Assembly (NCBI GenBank): GCA_963769665.1
Contig: CAVYMQ010000003.1
Span: 744,001 to 808,000, forward strand
Length of the DNA: 64,000 nt
Source: JACCTU01 sp963769665
GTDB taxonomy: Bacteria > Actinomycetota > Thermoleophilia > Gaiellales > Gaiellaceae
Reading direction: 5' to 3'
The notes under the pieces are model-generated. The model was not told where the DNA came from, ran no database searches, and was given only the letters and a program-made list of their open reading frames with translations. A program made the position numbers and the translations under genes. Position 1 is the stretch's first letter. Every line of letters starts with the position of its first letter. This document shows, piece after piece, positions 30,821-38,712 of the stretch.

Positions 30821-31561
30821 ATGCCTGACGAGGACGGGTACTTCGGTGAGCGCGTGGCGGCGAGGTACGACGAGTCCGCTGCCGAGACGTTCGAGCCCGC
30901 CGTCGTCGACCCGATCGTCGACCTCCTCGCCGAGCTCGCCGGGGACGGGTCTGCGCTCGAGCTCGGGATCGGGACGGGCCGGATCGCGCTACCGCTCGCG
31001 CGCCGAGGCGTCCCCGTTCACGGGATCGAGCTGTCCAAGGCCATGGCTGCGAGGCTGCGGGCGAAGCCGGGCGGCGAAGACATCGGAGTCACGATCGGCG
31101 ACTTCTCGACCACGACGGTCGACGGGACGTTCGCCGTCGCGTATCTCGTGTTCAACACGATCATGAACCTGACGACGCAGGCGGCACAGGTCGCGTGCTT
31201 CAAGAACGTCGCTGCGCACCTCAGGCCCGGCGGCTGCTTCGTCATCGAGACGTCGGTCGCCGAGCTGCAGCGGCTTCCTCCGGCCGAGACCGTCCGCGCG
31301 TTCCACGTGAGCGAGACGAAGTGGGGCTTCGACGAGTACGACGTCGCGAGACAAGGGCTGACGTCGCACCACTTCGAGATCGTGGACGGACGCGTCGAGC
31401 GCAACTCGATTCCGTTCCGTTACGCCCGGCCGGCGGAGCTCGACCTGATGGCGGAGCTCGCCGGGATGAGGCTGCGAGATCGCTGGGGCGGCTGGAAGCG
31501 CGAGCCGTTCACGAGCGAGAGCGACCAGCACGTCTCACTCTGGGAGAAACTGGACGCGTGA
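30821..31561 (+). CDS. Class I SAM-dependent methyltransferase
   Basis: The 246-residue protein starts at ATG 30821, 6 nt after TAGGTT. The SAM-binding region is ALELGIGTGRIALPLARRGVPVHGIELSKAMAARL (about residues 44-80); VAYLVFNTIMNLTTQAAQVACFKNVAAHLRPGGCFVIET follows motif IV to post-motif. The C-terminal half forms a beta-rich cap (SHHFEIVDGRVERNSIPFRYARPAEL). The acceptor is unknown. The stop overlaps the next GTG by 4 bp, suggesting co-translation with a RibD-C reductase. Confidence 0.9.
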   Translation: MPDEDGYFGERVAARYDESAAETFEPAVVDPIVDLLAELAGDGSALELGIGTGRIALPLARRGVPVHGIELSKAMAARLRAKPGGEDIGVTIGDFSTTTVDGTFAVAYLVFNTIMNLTTQAAQVACFKNVAAHLRPGGCFVIETSVAELQRLPPAETVRAFHVSETKWGFDEYDVARQGLTSHHFEIVDGRVERNSIPFRYARPAELDLMAELAGMRLRDRWGGWKREPFTSESDQHVSLWEKLDA

Positions 31562-32106
31562 GCCTCACGCAGTACTACACGGCGACGACGCTCGACGGCT
31601 TCATCGCCGACCCGAACGACTCGCTGGACTGGCTGTTCACGCGGCAGCGCGACGAGAAAGGCCCCGGAAACTACGGCGACTTCATCGCGAATGTCGGTGC
31701 ACTCGCAATGGGGTCGACCACGTACGAGTGGATCCTCGACCACGAGTTCAAAGACAAGGATCCGTCGGAGTGGAAGTGGCCGTACGACATCCCGTGCTGG
31801 GTCTTCACGCACCGGCAGCTGCCCGTGGTTCACGACGCGAAGGTCGAGTTCACGAGCGGGGAGGTCGCGCCCGTGCACGCGCAGATGATCGAGGCTGCCG
31901 GCGAGAGGAACATCTGGATCGTCGGCGGCGGTGACCTCGCAGGTCAGTTCGCCGACGCAGGCTTGCTCGACGAGGTGATCGTTTCGATCGCCCCGGTCAC
32001 ACTCGGTGCGGGCGCACCTCTGCTGCCCCGCCGGATCGAGTTGCGCCTGGAGGAGCTCGGCCGGAACGGCGACTTCGTCGCTGCCCGGTTCTCCGTCAGC
32101 CGTTAG
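31558..32106 (+). CDS. RibD C-terminal/DHFR-like reductase family protein (copy 3)
   Basis: The 182-residue protein starts at GTG 31558 overlapping the methyltransferase stop (GTGA). It begins LTQYYTATTLDGFIADPNDSLDWLFT and has ALAMGSTTYEWIL, CWVFTHRQLPVV, NIWIVGGGDLAGQFADAGLLDEVIVSIAPVTLGAGAPLLP and an ending FVAARFSVSR. The G-S-T-T-Y-E and GGGDLA segments match the family's NADPH site. It converges with the bicupin gene by 4 bp. Pairing with a methyltransferase could mean a shared small-molecule substrate (inference). Confidence 0.88.
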   Translation: MSLTQYYTATTLDGFIADPNDSLDWLFTRQRDEKGPGNYGDFIANVGALAMGSTTYEWILDHEFKDKDPSEWKWPYDIPCWVFTHRQLPVVHDAKVEFTSGEVAPVHAQMIEAAGERNIWIVGGGDLAGQFADAGLLDEVIVSIAPVTLGAGAPLLPRRIELRLEELGRNGDFVAARFSVSR

Positions 32107-33038
32107 TCAGGCTCGCCGTCGTGGTAATCGAGCGTCTCGATCCGCCCGATCACGCCCAGGCCGCGGAAGGAGATCTTCCGCGAGCGCGGGAACCACGCCA
32201 TGTCGTTTGGCTTCCGTGTTCCGTAGATCAGCATCGTCACCCCTTCAGGCCCCGCGACGAACGCATGCCCGACTCTCGAACCGGGTGGCCTCGCGACGAG
32301 ATGCCCGGGCCGCAATGTGTGCTCCTCAATGACCTCGCCGGCCGTCTCACGTGGCGGTGACGGCCACAGTTCGAGCGTCGCGCTGCCCTCGAGGATGACG
32401 AAGACCTCTTCCTCCTCGGAGTGGCAGTGTGGAGGCGAGCCGCGAGCGCCCGGCGCGATCTGCTCCCAGTGAAACCCCGCGAGCTCCGACCGCTCCACCG
32501 TCGCCAACGGCGCTGTGGTGAGCCGATCTTCCCAGCGCTCGAGCTCGACCTCGTCCACGTTGAGGATGTTCGCCGGACGCGGCGCCGGGGCGCCGTAGCC
32601 GAGCGGCTCGCTCGTCGCCTCGGCGTCCCAGGGGTCGTCGTCGCGTCCCTCGACCCACGGGTGCCCGATCCTGACCGCGCGCGAGCGCGGCAACCAGCCG
32701 ATCTCGGTCGGGTGACGCGTGCCGAAGGCGAGGTACTCGAGCCCGTCCTCACCGGCGATGAACGTGTGCTCGAGCTCGTTCGCGCGGTGGATCACACAGT
32801 CGCGCGGCCCCACCTCGTGCACGTCGCCGTCCTGCCACGCGAGCCCCGAGCCTGCGAGCACGAAGAAGACCTCCTCGGAGGCAGTGTGCGAGTGCGGCGG
32901 CGTCGGCAGCATCCCGGGCGCGACGCGCACGCGGTTCACGCCGACGGTTCGCGTCCCGGCCTCGTGGCCGAGCCGCTGCCAGGTCGCGTCCATCTCACCC
33001 TTCGCGCGATGGAAGGACTCGACCTCGTCCCAGTGCAC
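32103..33038 (-). CDS. Two-domain cupin (bicupin) protein
   Basis: The 311-residue protein has two cupin domains. The first is PTPPHSHTASEEVFFVLAGSG with GPRDCVIHRANELEHTFIAGEDGLEYLAFGTRHPTEIGW. The second is SPPHCHSEEEEVFVILEGSA with GHLVARPPGSRVGHAFVAGPEGVTMLIYGTRKPNDMAWF. Both keep the H-x-H...E and late His ligands, and both share the PRSR ending of each half, so this is a duplication. Related sugar-isomerase and dioxygenase cupins exist; the substrate is unknown. It is followed by a GST gene on the same strand. Confidence 0.88.
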   Translation of the reverse strand: MHWDEVESFHRAKGEMDATWQRLGHEAGTRTVGVNRVRVAPGMLPTPPHSHTASEEVFFVLAGSGLAWQDGDVHEVGPRDCVIHRANELEHTFIAGEDGLEYLAFGTRHPTEIGWLPRSRAVRIGHPWVEGRDDDPWDAEATSEPLGYGAPAPRPANILNVDEVELERWEDRLTTAPLATVERSELAGFHWEQIAPGARGSPPHCHSEEEEVFVILEGSATLELWPSPPRETAGEVIEEHTLRPGHLVARPPGSRVGHAFVAGPEGVTMLIYGTRKPNDMAWFPRSRKISFRGLGVIGRIETLDYHDGEPD

Positions 33039-33051
33039 GAACGGCAGGGAG

Positions 33052-33747
33052 CTAACCGGCCACCGCCTGGCCCGTGACCTGCGCGATGTAGCCGCGCACG
33101 TCGCCCGCCGGCTCGGTGTACGCGTCGCCGAGCGCCGCCTCGACCCGCTGCATGTAGTCCTTCGTCCAGTCGGGAAGCTCGGTGTCCGTGACGGCGAGGA
33201 ACTCGAGCGTGCACGCGAGGCGAATGTCGGCGATGCTCGGACTGTCGCCGCCGATGAAGCCGCCGTCCGCGCCGAAGAACTCGCGGTAGGTCTCGAGGAT
33301 GCGCGGGATCGCGTCTTCCGCAGCCTTGCGGGCGCCTTCCTTGTCGTCGTCCGACGCCTCCGACGTCGCGACCTCGCCCGGGTAGCCGGGGAAGCTCAGG
33401 CGCGGATAGGTCGCGCGCGCGACGAGCGGGTAGAGCATGCTCATCGTGTAGAAGTTCGCGCTGTCCGTCATCGCGCGGCGCCCGAGCTCGGTCGGGTAGA
33501 GATCGTCGCGCCCCTCGCGGCTCGCGAGGTACATCATCACCGCGCAACTCTCGCCGAGGACGCCTTTCGGGAGCTCGTCAGTCTCGACCGTCGGCGTCAG
33601 CCCGGCCGGGTACTTGGCCAGGTAGTCGTCGCCCTGGGTCTGGCCCCAGACGTTCTCCTCTTCGTACGGGAGCCCGGCCGCTCGCACGAAGACGCGGACG
33701 GACATGTTGTTCACGCTGGGCGGGAGCATGTTCAGCTTCAAGGACAT
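33052..33747 (-). CDS. Glutathione S-transferase-like protein
   Basis: The 231-residue protein starts at ATG 33747 behind GGAGGT. The thioredoxin-like N-domain is LKLNMLPPSVNNMSVRVFVRAAGLPYEEENVWG, with LTPTVETDELPKGVLGESCAVMMYLASR (the E-S of the glutathione-binding site). The C-terminal helical domain ends with ILETYREFFGADGGFIGGDSPSIADIRLACTLEFL, the GST N-capping SIAD motif. Actinobacteria of this kind seldom use glutathione, so the thiol may be different. The open frame upstream to 34290 is not coding. Confidence 0.88.
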   Translation of the reverse strand: MSLKLNMLPPSVNNMSVRVFVRAAGLPYEEENVWGQTQGDDYLAKYPAGLTPTVETDELPKGVLGESCAVMMYLASREGRDDLYPTELGRRAMTDSANFYTMSMLYPLVARATYPRLSFPGYPGEVATSEASDDDKEGARKAAEDAIPRILETYREFFGADGGFIGGDSPSIADIRLACTLEFLAVTDTELPDWTKDYMQRVEAALGDAYTEPAGDVRGYIAQVTGQAVAG

Positions 33748-33891
33748 GGCCAACCTCCGAAGTCGCTTGCCACGCCGAGCATATTCCTGTGCCCGATTGC
33801 CGCAAAGTGGTCGGTAGACTGAAGTCGCGGCTCGTGAGCCGGCCCCGGCGGGCAGGACTCCGGCGGAACTACGACGAAGGGAAACCGATCG

Positions 33892-34086
33892 ATGGCGACC
33901 AAGCGACAGACGACGATGGCCAAGCTCCAGCGCGAGCGGAAGGTCCAGGAGAAGCGCGAGAAGAAGCTGGAGAAGAAGCAGGCGGCCGCAGCGATGAAGC
34001 AGGCGATCGAGTCCGGGGAGCTGCCGGAGGGGTACGTCGAGCAGCCGCAGGTCGAGGACGAACGCCCGAACCTGAACGCTCCCTAG
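33892..34086 (+). CDS. Small highly charged coiled-coil-like protein
   Basis: The 64-residue protein starts with ATG after a GAAGGGAAACC site. The first 45 residues are Lys/Arg/Glu-rich (TTMAKLQRERKVQEKREKKLEKKQAAAA), consistent with a single helix or coiled coil, then a Pro/Glu tail. Such short basic proteins are often conserved next to nucleic-acid functions. No family is recognised. It overlaps the convergent MmcQ gene by 4 bp. Confidence 0.65.
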   Translation: MATKRQTTMAKLQRERKVQEKREKKLEKKQAAAAMKQAIESGELPEGYVEQPQVEDERPNLNAP

Positions 34087-34466
34087 TCCGGGGGAGTCAT
34101 CTGCTCGACGAGCTTCGGCGGCGCCACCTCCGCGTAGGCGTCCTCCACGATGCCCGCGAGCTCGTCCCAGTCCAGCGCCCGGTCGAGCCGGAAGCCGAGC
34201 CAGCCTCGGTGGCCCACGTACGGCGGGACGAAGAACCGCTCCGGGTCCGCCTCGACGAGCATCGCCTGTGTCCCCTGTTCGGCTGCGCACCAGATCGCGA
34301 AGCGGCCGTCGCCGTGGTGGTTCGCGAGCACCATCAGGAACGCGCGTTTCCCGCGCACGAAGAACGTCGGCGCGCCGTGGCTCAGGCGCTCGCTCACTTC
34401 GGGCAGCGCGAGGCAGAGCTTGCGGATCCGCGCGAGCGTTCGCTCGCGGTCGCGGGCGGCGACCAT
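34083..34466 (-). CDS. MmcQ/YjbR-family protein
   Basis: The 127-residue protein starts at ATG 34466, 7 nt after TAGCCT (leaderless). It contains RIRKLCLALPEVSERLSHGAPTFFVRGKRAFLMVLANHHGDGRFAIWCAAEQGTQAMLV and the family motif FVPPYVGHRGWLGFRLD followed by DWDELAGIVEDAYAEVAP. The P-x-Y-x-G-x-x-G-W pattern is diagnostic of this small DNA-binding-like fold. The precise role is unknown. Confidence 0.92.
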   Translation of the reverse strand: MVAARDRERTLARIRKLCLALPEVSERLSHGAPTFFVRGKRAFLMVLANHHGDGRFAIWCAAEQGTQAMLVEADPERFFVPPYVGHRGWLGFRLDRALDWDELAGIVEDAYAEVAPPKLVEQMTPPD

Positions 34467-34476
34467 GACCGGGAGG

Positions 34477-35223
34477 CTAGTCGCGGGAGAAGTTCGGGCC
34501 GGTCCAGGCGTTCGGGTCGAAGCCGTACGTTTCGACGGAATTCGCGCTGTCGAGCGGCTCACCGCGTTGGTCGCACTCCCACACGCTCTCCCGCTCGTCT
34601 CCGCGCAGCCGGACGATCTCGAGCACGTCGGGTGACTCTGCGGCGAGGTACTCGAAGGCGAAGTCGGTCGCCTCGAGAAAGCTGTCGGTCGAGAAGAGCG
34701 CGGCTCCGCCGGGCTCCTTGACCTCGTAGAAGGACTCGTCGGGAAAGCGGGAGCCGGCGGCGGGCCGCGCAGCGGCGTCCGGCCCGATCGCGAGCCCGTG
34801 CTGCTCGCTCAGCACCGCGGCGAGCTCGAGCATCGTCACGCCGTGCTCGGTGACGAGCACTTCGCCGAGCTTGCGATCCGAGCTGCGCTGTGTCGCGAGC
34901 GCCTCGTCGAGCGCAGCCTGCGAGATCGTCCCGCGCGTCACGAGCAAGCGTCCGAGCGGCTGCCACGGGGCGGGTGTCTCCGAGCTTTCCAGCGCGGAGA
35001 CCGTGACCGTGGGCAGCTCGATTCCGTACTGCCCTGCGAGCGCCCGGCTGAGCTGGGCTCCTGTGAGCGCTCCCCTGGACACGAGCACCTCGCCGAGCCG
35101 GCGTCCTGTCGCCCGCTGCTCGGCCAGGGCGTCGTCGAGATCGGCGGGCACGATCAGGCCCTGCTCGACGAGCAGCTCGCCGAGCAGCCGGGAGGGGAAC
35201 GCGAAAGGCGTCACCCGAGCCAT
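34477..35223 (-). CDS. Standalone tandem MshEN (type II/IV secretion ATPase N-domain) protein
   Basis: The 248-residue protein has two MshEN/GspE-N repeats with no ATPase attached: LLGELLVEQGLIVPADLDDALAEQRATGRRLGEVLVSRG and LGRLLVTRGTISQAALDEALATQRSSDRKLGEVLV. A C-terminal region of about 90 residues follows (FPDESFYEVKEPGG...DVLEIVRLRGDERESVWECDQ). The LG-x-x-L-x-x-x-G-x-I pattern matches MshEN, which binds cyclic di-GMP in several proteins. Whether this one does is not known. No secretion ATPase gene is nearby, so it may be a stand-alone ligand sensor. Confidence 0.82.
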   Translation of the reverse strand: MARVTPFAFPSRLLGELLVEQGLIVPADLDDALAEQRATGRRLGEVLVSRGALTGAQLSRALAGQYGIELPTVTVSALESSETPAPWQPLGRLLVTRGTISQAALDEALATQRSSDRKLGEVLVTEHGVTMLELAAVLSEQHGLAIGPDAAARPAAGSRFPDESFYEVKEPGGAALFSTDSFLEATDFAFEYLAAESPDVLEIVRLRGDERESVWECDQRGEPLDSANSVETYGFDPNAWTGPNFSRD

Positions 35224-35252
35224 ATCGGCAGATCAGCGGTCGGAGATTAGGC

Positions 35253-35819
35253 TCAGGGAGCCGCGAAGTCGACGACGATCCGCGCCGGGTTTTCGAGCGT
35301 GAGCACGCGATACGGAACGCGCGCCTCGAGCCCGACCGCCCAGGTCAGCACCGCCTCGAAGTCGCCCGTGCGAACGACCTCCAGCACAGGCGTCCCGGGT
35401 CCGGGAAGTCGCCTCGGACCCGTGTAGACCAGCTCGCCCTCAGGGACCGAGAGGTCGAAGCCGGACGCCGGCTCCATTCGCACGACCACGAACGCGTTGC
35501 CGTCCAACTCGACGACGTTGCCCGAGCCGTCCTCGTGGAGAGGTGGATCCGCGTACTCGACCCGGTAGCCGGGCACCCCGTCCCGGAACTGGAAGACGAC
35601 GCGGTCGTAGCCTTCGTGGCTGCCGACAGCTACGCGCTCGAGCAGCGCCGTCTCGGAGGCCGTAGCTTCGCCCGTGACCATTCCGGTCGTGCCGTCGAAG
35701 GACTCCGCAGTGGTGGTCGGCGCTGTTGTCGTGGTCGGGACAGAGCCGGTGGTCTGGTCGTCGTCGTCCGAGCCCGCGCAGCCCACGCCGACGAGGGCGA
35801 GGGTCGCCGCTGCCGCCAC
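35253..35819 (-). CDS. Secreted/lipoprotein with AMIN-like domain
   Basis: The C-terminal 150 residues, from ALLERVAVGSHEGYDRVVFQFRDGVPGYRVEYADPPL to VLTLENPARIVVDFAAP, match an AMIN-like actinobacterial secreted domain. The N-terminus is a signal (ATLALVGVGCAGS, possible lipobox Cys) and a Thr-rich linker. Canonical start GTG 35819 gives a signal lacking a positive n-region; an ATT at 35849 would give a better one (PIGTRLAL) but is a rare start. Coordinates therefore use the GTG. The role is likely cell-envelope or peptidoglycan association; this is inference. Confidence 0.7.
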   Translation of the reverse strand: MAAAATLALVGVGCAGSDDDDQTTGSVPTTTTAPTTTAESFDGTTGMVTGEATASETALLERVAVGSHEGYDRVVFQFRDGVPGYRVEYADPPLHEDGSGNVVELDGNAFVVVRMEPASGFDLSVPEGELVYTGPRRLPGPGTPVLEVVRTGDFEAVLTWAVGLEARVPYRVLTLENPARIVVDFAAP

Positions 35820-35901
35820 CAGTGCGAGGCGCGTTCCGATCGGCCAAATGTAGTGAGCGGTTGTTAGGACTTGTCGGTGCTCTAGGGCTACCCTCCCGAG
35901 G

Positions 35902-36093
35902 ATGGGCCGCAAGCGCGACCTGACCACCCGGGGCGTCGAGAAGCTGACCGAGCGGGAGCGCTCCGTCGGGCTCGAGGACGACGACGAGGCCGCGCGCTTG
36001 CTCGGCGAGCACGACCCGAAGCCGCCGCCCCCGACGCCGAAGTCCGTCCACAAGTCGAAGCTGCTGCACCGCTGGCGTCAGCAGAACCGCTAG
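35902..36093 (+). CDS. Small charged hypothetical protein
   Basis: The 63-residue protein starts at ATG 35902, 7 nt after TACCCT, so leaderless expression is likely. It is mixed basic and acidic (KRDLTTRGVEKLTERERSV, EDDDEAARLLGEHD), has a Pro run, and a basic C-terminus (HKSKLLHRWRQQNR). No family recognised. It ends 1 bp before the stop of ettA, which is convergent. Confidence 0.6.
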   Translation: MGRKRDLTTRGVEKLTERERSVGLEDDDEAARLLGEHDPKPPPPTPKSVHKSKLLHRWRQQNR

Positions 36094-37767
36094 CTACGCG
36101 CGCACGAGCGGCTTGTACTTGATCCGGTGCGGCTCGAGCGCGTCGGCGCCCTTCGTCTCCTTGATCCAGTCGGCGTACTCCTCCCAGCCTCCCTCGAACC
36201 ACGTCACCTGCGAGTCGCCGTCGAAGTGGAGGATGTGCGTCGCGATCCGGTCGAGGAACCAGCGATCGTGCGAGATCACCACCGCGCAGCCGGCGAAGTC
36301 GAGCAGCGCCTCTTCGAGGGCGCGCAGCGTGTCGACGTCGAGATCGTTCGTCGGCTCGTCGAGCATCAACACGTTGCCGCCCGAGCGAAGCACCTTCGCG
36401 AGGTGCACGCGGTTCCGCTCGCCGCCCGAGAGGTCGCCGACGCGCTTCTGCTGGTCGCCGCCTCTGAAGTTGAACCACGAGACGTACTGGCGAGAGTTGA
36501 GCTCGCGCTTGCCGAGCTCGATCGTGTCCAGACCGCCGCTGATCTCCTTCCAGACGGTGGCTGCAGGGTCGAGCGACTCCCGCGACTGGTCGACGTACGC
36601 GAGCTGCACCGTGTCGCCGACCCGGAGGGAGCCGGAGTCCGCCGACTCCTCGCCGACGATCATCCGGAAGAGCGTGGTCTTGCCCGCGCCGTTCGGGCCG
36701 ATGACGCCGACGATCCCGGCGGGCGGTAGCGAGAACGTGAGGTTCTCGAAGAGCAGCCGGTCGCCGAAGCCCTTCGAGACGCCGTCGGCCTCGATCACGA
36801 CATCGCCGAGGCGTGGTCCGGGCGGGATATGGATCTCGACCTTGTCGAGCCTCACGTTCTGCTCGTCGGCGAGCAGCTTCTCGTACGCGCCGAGGCGTGC
36901 CTTGGACTTCGCGTGGCGCGCACGCGGACTTGCGCGGACCCACTCGAGCTCGCGCGCGAGCGTCCGCTGCCGCGCCGACGACTGCTTCTCCTCGATTGCG
37001 AGGCGCGTCTGCTTCTGTTCGAGCCAGGACGAGTAGTTGCCCTCGAAGGGGAGCCCCTTGCCTCGGTCGAGCTCGAGGATCCAGCCGGCGACGTTGTCGA
37101 GGAAGTACCGGTCGTGCGTGACCGCGACGACCGTGCCCTTGTAGTCGTCGAGAAAGCGCTCCAGCCACCAGACCGACTCGGCGTCGAGATGGTTCGTCGG
37201 CTCGTCGAGCAGCAAGAGATCGGGCGCTGAGAGCAGCAGCCGCGCGAGCGCAACGCGGCGGCGCTCGCCGCCCGAGAGCGAGACCACGTCGCGGTCGCCG
37301 TCCGGCGTGCGCAGCGCGTCCATCGCGCGGTCGAGCGTGGCGTCCAGCTCCCACAGGTCGCGTCGGTCGATCTCGTCCTGCACCTTCGCCTGCTCGGCGA
37401 GCAGCGTGTCGTAGTCGGCGTCCGGCTCGGTGAACCGTGCGGAGATCGCGTTGAAGCGATCGAGCAGGTCGCGCGCCTCCCGCACGCCGTCTTCGACGTT
37501 CTCGCGCACCGTCTTTTCGGGATCGAGGTCGGGCTCCTGGGAGAGGAGCCCCACGCTCGCGCCGCGCGCGAGCTGCGCTTCGCCGGAGGACGGCTCCTCG
37601 ACGCCGGCCATGATCCGCAGCACGGTCGACTTCCCCGCGCCGTTCGGCCCGAGCACGCCGATCTTCGCTCCCGGCAGGAACGACAGGGAGACGTTCGAGA
37701 GGACCTGACGCTCGGGGCCGTAGAACTTGTCGACCCGGTACATGGTGAAGATGTAGTCGCTGCTCAC
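36094..37767 (-). CDS. ettA: Energy-dependent translational throttle protein EttA (ABC-F)
   Basis: The 557-residue ABC-F protein from GTG 37767 has two ABC domains. N-domain: Walker A LGPNGAGKSTVLRI, signature LSGGERRRVALARLLL, Walker B LLLLDEPTNHLDAES. C-domain: Walker A IGPNGAGKTTLFRM, LSGGERNRVHLAKVL, VLMLDEPTNDLDVDT. The linker contains VRASPRARHAKSKARLGAYEKLL, the EttA-type tRNA-interaction arm. It binds the ribosomal E site and gates translation with ATP/ADP ratio. Its -10 box is shared with the divergent gene at 37793. Confidence 0.95.
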   Translation of the reverse strand: MSSDYIFTMYRVDKFYGPERQVLSNVSLSFLPGAKIGVLGPNGAGKSTVLRIMAGVEEPSSGEAQLARGASVGLLSQEPDLDPEKTVRENVEDGVREARDLLDRFNAISARFTEPDADYDTLLAEQAKVQDEIDRRDLWELDATLDRAMDALRTPDGDRDVVSLSGGERRRVALARLLLSAPDLLLLDEPTNHLDAESVWWLERFLDDYKGTVVAVTHDRYFLDNVAGWILELDRGKGLPFEGNYSSWLEQKQTRLAIEEKQSSARQRTLARELEWVRASPRARHAKSKARLGAYEKLLADEQNVRLDKVEIHIPPGPRLGDVVIEADGVSKGFGDRLLFENLTFSLPPAGIVGVIGPNGAGKTTLFRMIVGEESADSGSLRVGDTVQLAYVDQSRESLDPAATVWKEISGGLDTIELGKRELNSRQYVSWFNFRGGDQQKRVGDLSGGERNRVHLAKVLRSGGNVLMLDEPTNDLDVDTLRALEEALLDFAGCAVVISHDRWFLDRIATHILHFDGDSQVTWFEGGWEEYADWIKETKGADALEPHRIKYKPLVRA

Positions 37768-37774
37768 CCGCCCA

Positions 37775-37784
37775 ACGCTAGCGT
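37775..37784. promoter_or_regulatory. Palindromic shared -10: ettA (-) and YrdB-like gene (+)
   Basis: ACGCTAGCGT is a perfect 10-bp palindrome. TAGCGT on the plus strand (37779-37784) is 8 nt from ATG 37793. TAGCGT on the minus strand (37780-37775) is 7 nt from GTG 37767. Both transcripts would be leaderless. The distance pattern is the evidence. Confidence 0.6.
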
Positions 37785-37792
37785 GAGACGTC

Positions 37793-38116
37793 ATGAGGGC
37801 CGCGAACCTTGTTCTGCGCTTCCTGCTCGAACTCGGTGCGCTCGCTGCGGTCGGCTACTGGGGCTGGAAGTCCGGCGACGGTTTGCTGGGCTGGGTGCTG
37901 GCGATCGGCGCGATCGCGGCCGTGATCGCGGTCTGGGCGCTCTTCGTCTCGCCCAAGCACACGATCGAGACCTCGAAGCAGGTCGGGTTCGCTATCGAGC
38001 TCGCCGTGTGGCTCGCTGCCGGCGCGGCCCTCTACACGACTGGCCATGAGGCGCTTGGACTAGCGTTTGCCGGCATTGCGATGGCGAGCGGTGCACTCAA
38101 CTACGCATGGCGGTGA
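37793..38116 (+). CDS. YrdB-family (DUF2568) membrane protein
   Basis: The 107-residue protein has four membrane segments: ANLVLRFLLELGALAAVGYWGW (about 4-25), GWVLAIGAIAAVIAVWALFVSP, then after KHTIETSKQVGFAIELAVWLAAGAALYTT and a last helix ALGLAFAGIAMASGALNYAWR. The PKH and NYAWR positions match the family as I know it. ATG 37793, leaderless. The function is unknown. Confidence 0.85.
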   Translation: MRAANLVLRFLLELGALAAVGYWGWKSGDGLLGWVLAIGAIAAVIAVWALFVSPKHTIETSKQVGFAIELAVWLAAGAALYTTGHEALGLAFAGIAMASGALNYAWR

Positions 38117-38147
38117 GCACGATTCCCGAGCTCGAGAGCTCGGACCG

Positions 38148-38681
38148 CTAGCGCGCCTGCTCCCGTAGCGCGGCGACCTGTTCCTCGAGCCTACGGACGC
38201 GCTCTTCGAGCGAAGGTTCCGAGGGAGCGGCCTCCGCGGCTTCGCCCAGACGGTGCTCCCATCGTTCCTCCTTCTGACCCGGACGACGGTCGAGCCGAAC
38301 CACGAGCTCGCGGCCGGCGAGCGCGTGAAGCGTCTCGTCCACCTCGGCGAGCGAGCCGAACCGGTGTAACCGTTCGCTGCGCGACTTCAGCTCGCCGACC
38401 GTTTGCGCGCCGCGCAGCACCAGGACGGTGAGCAGCGAGATCTCGGGGCCAGAGAGGCCGAGCGCCTCGTCGAACAGGTGCCGGTACTTGACCGCGCGGC
38501 TCGACGGCCCACTCGCGAGGCGCACCCAGCCTTTCGACGAGAGACGCTGGAGCGCGTCGCGGATCGCCGGCTCGTCGTAGTCGACGACCGGCTCGCGGTT
38601 GGTCGACTGGTTGCAGGCGAGCCGAAGCGCGTTCAGAGACAGCGGGTAGACGTCGGGCGTCGTGCGCTGCTTCTCGATCAA
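38148..38681 (-). CDS. YceH/DUF480 winged-helix protein, start unclear
   Basis: From TTG 38681 this gives 177 residues beginning IEKQRTTPDVYPLSLNALRLACNQSTNREPVVDY, with ISLLTVLVLRGAQTVGELKSRSERLHRFGSLAEVDETLHAL and the ending VVRLDRRPGQKEERWEHRLGEA, close to E. coli YceH, plus a coiled-coil tail. The conserved family start (VELRVLGCLIEKQ-like) lies in frame upstream of the TTG, but no ATG/GTG/TTG is in frame between there and the nearest upstream stop. A non-canonical start near 38705 or a base error is likely. Its exact N-terminus is uncertain. Confidence 0.8.
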   Translation of the reverse strand: MIEKQRTTPDVYPLSLNALRLACNQSTNREPVVDYDEPAIRDALQRLSSKGWVRLASGPSSRAVKYRHLFDEALGLSGPEISLLTVLVLRGAQTVGELKSRSERLHRFGSLAEVDETLHALAGRELVVRLDRRPGQKEERWEHRLGEAAEAAPSEPSLEERVRRLEEQVAALREQAR

Positions 38682-38712
38682 GCAGCCGAGGACGCGGAGC
38701 TCGACGGTGTCG

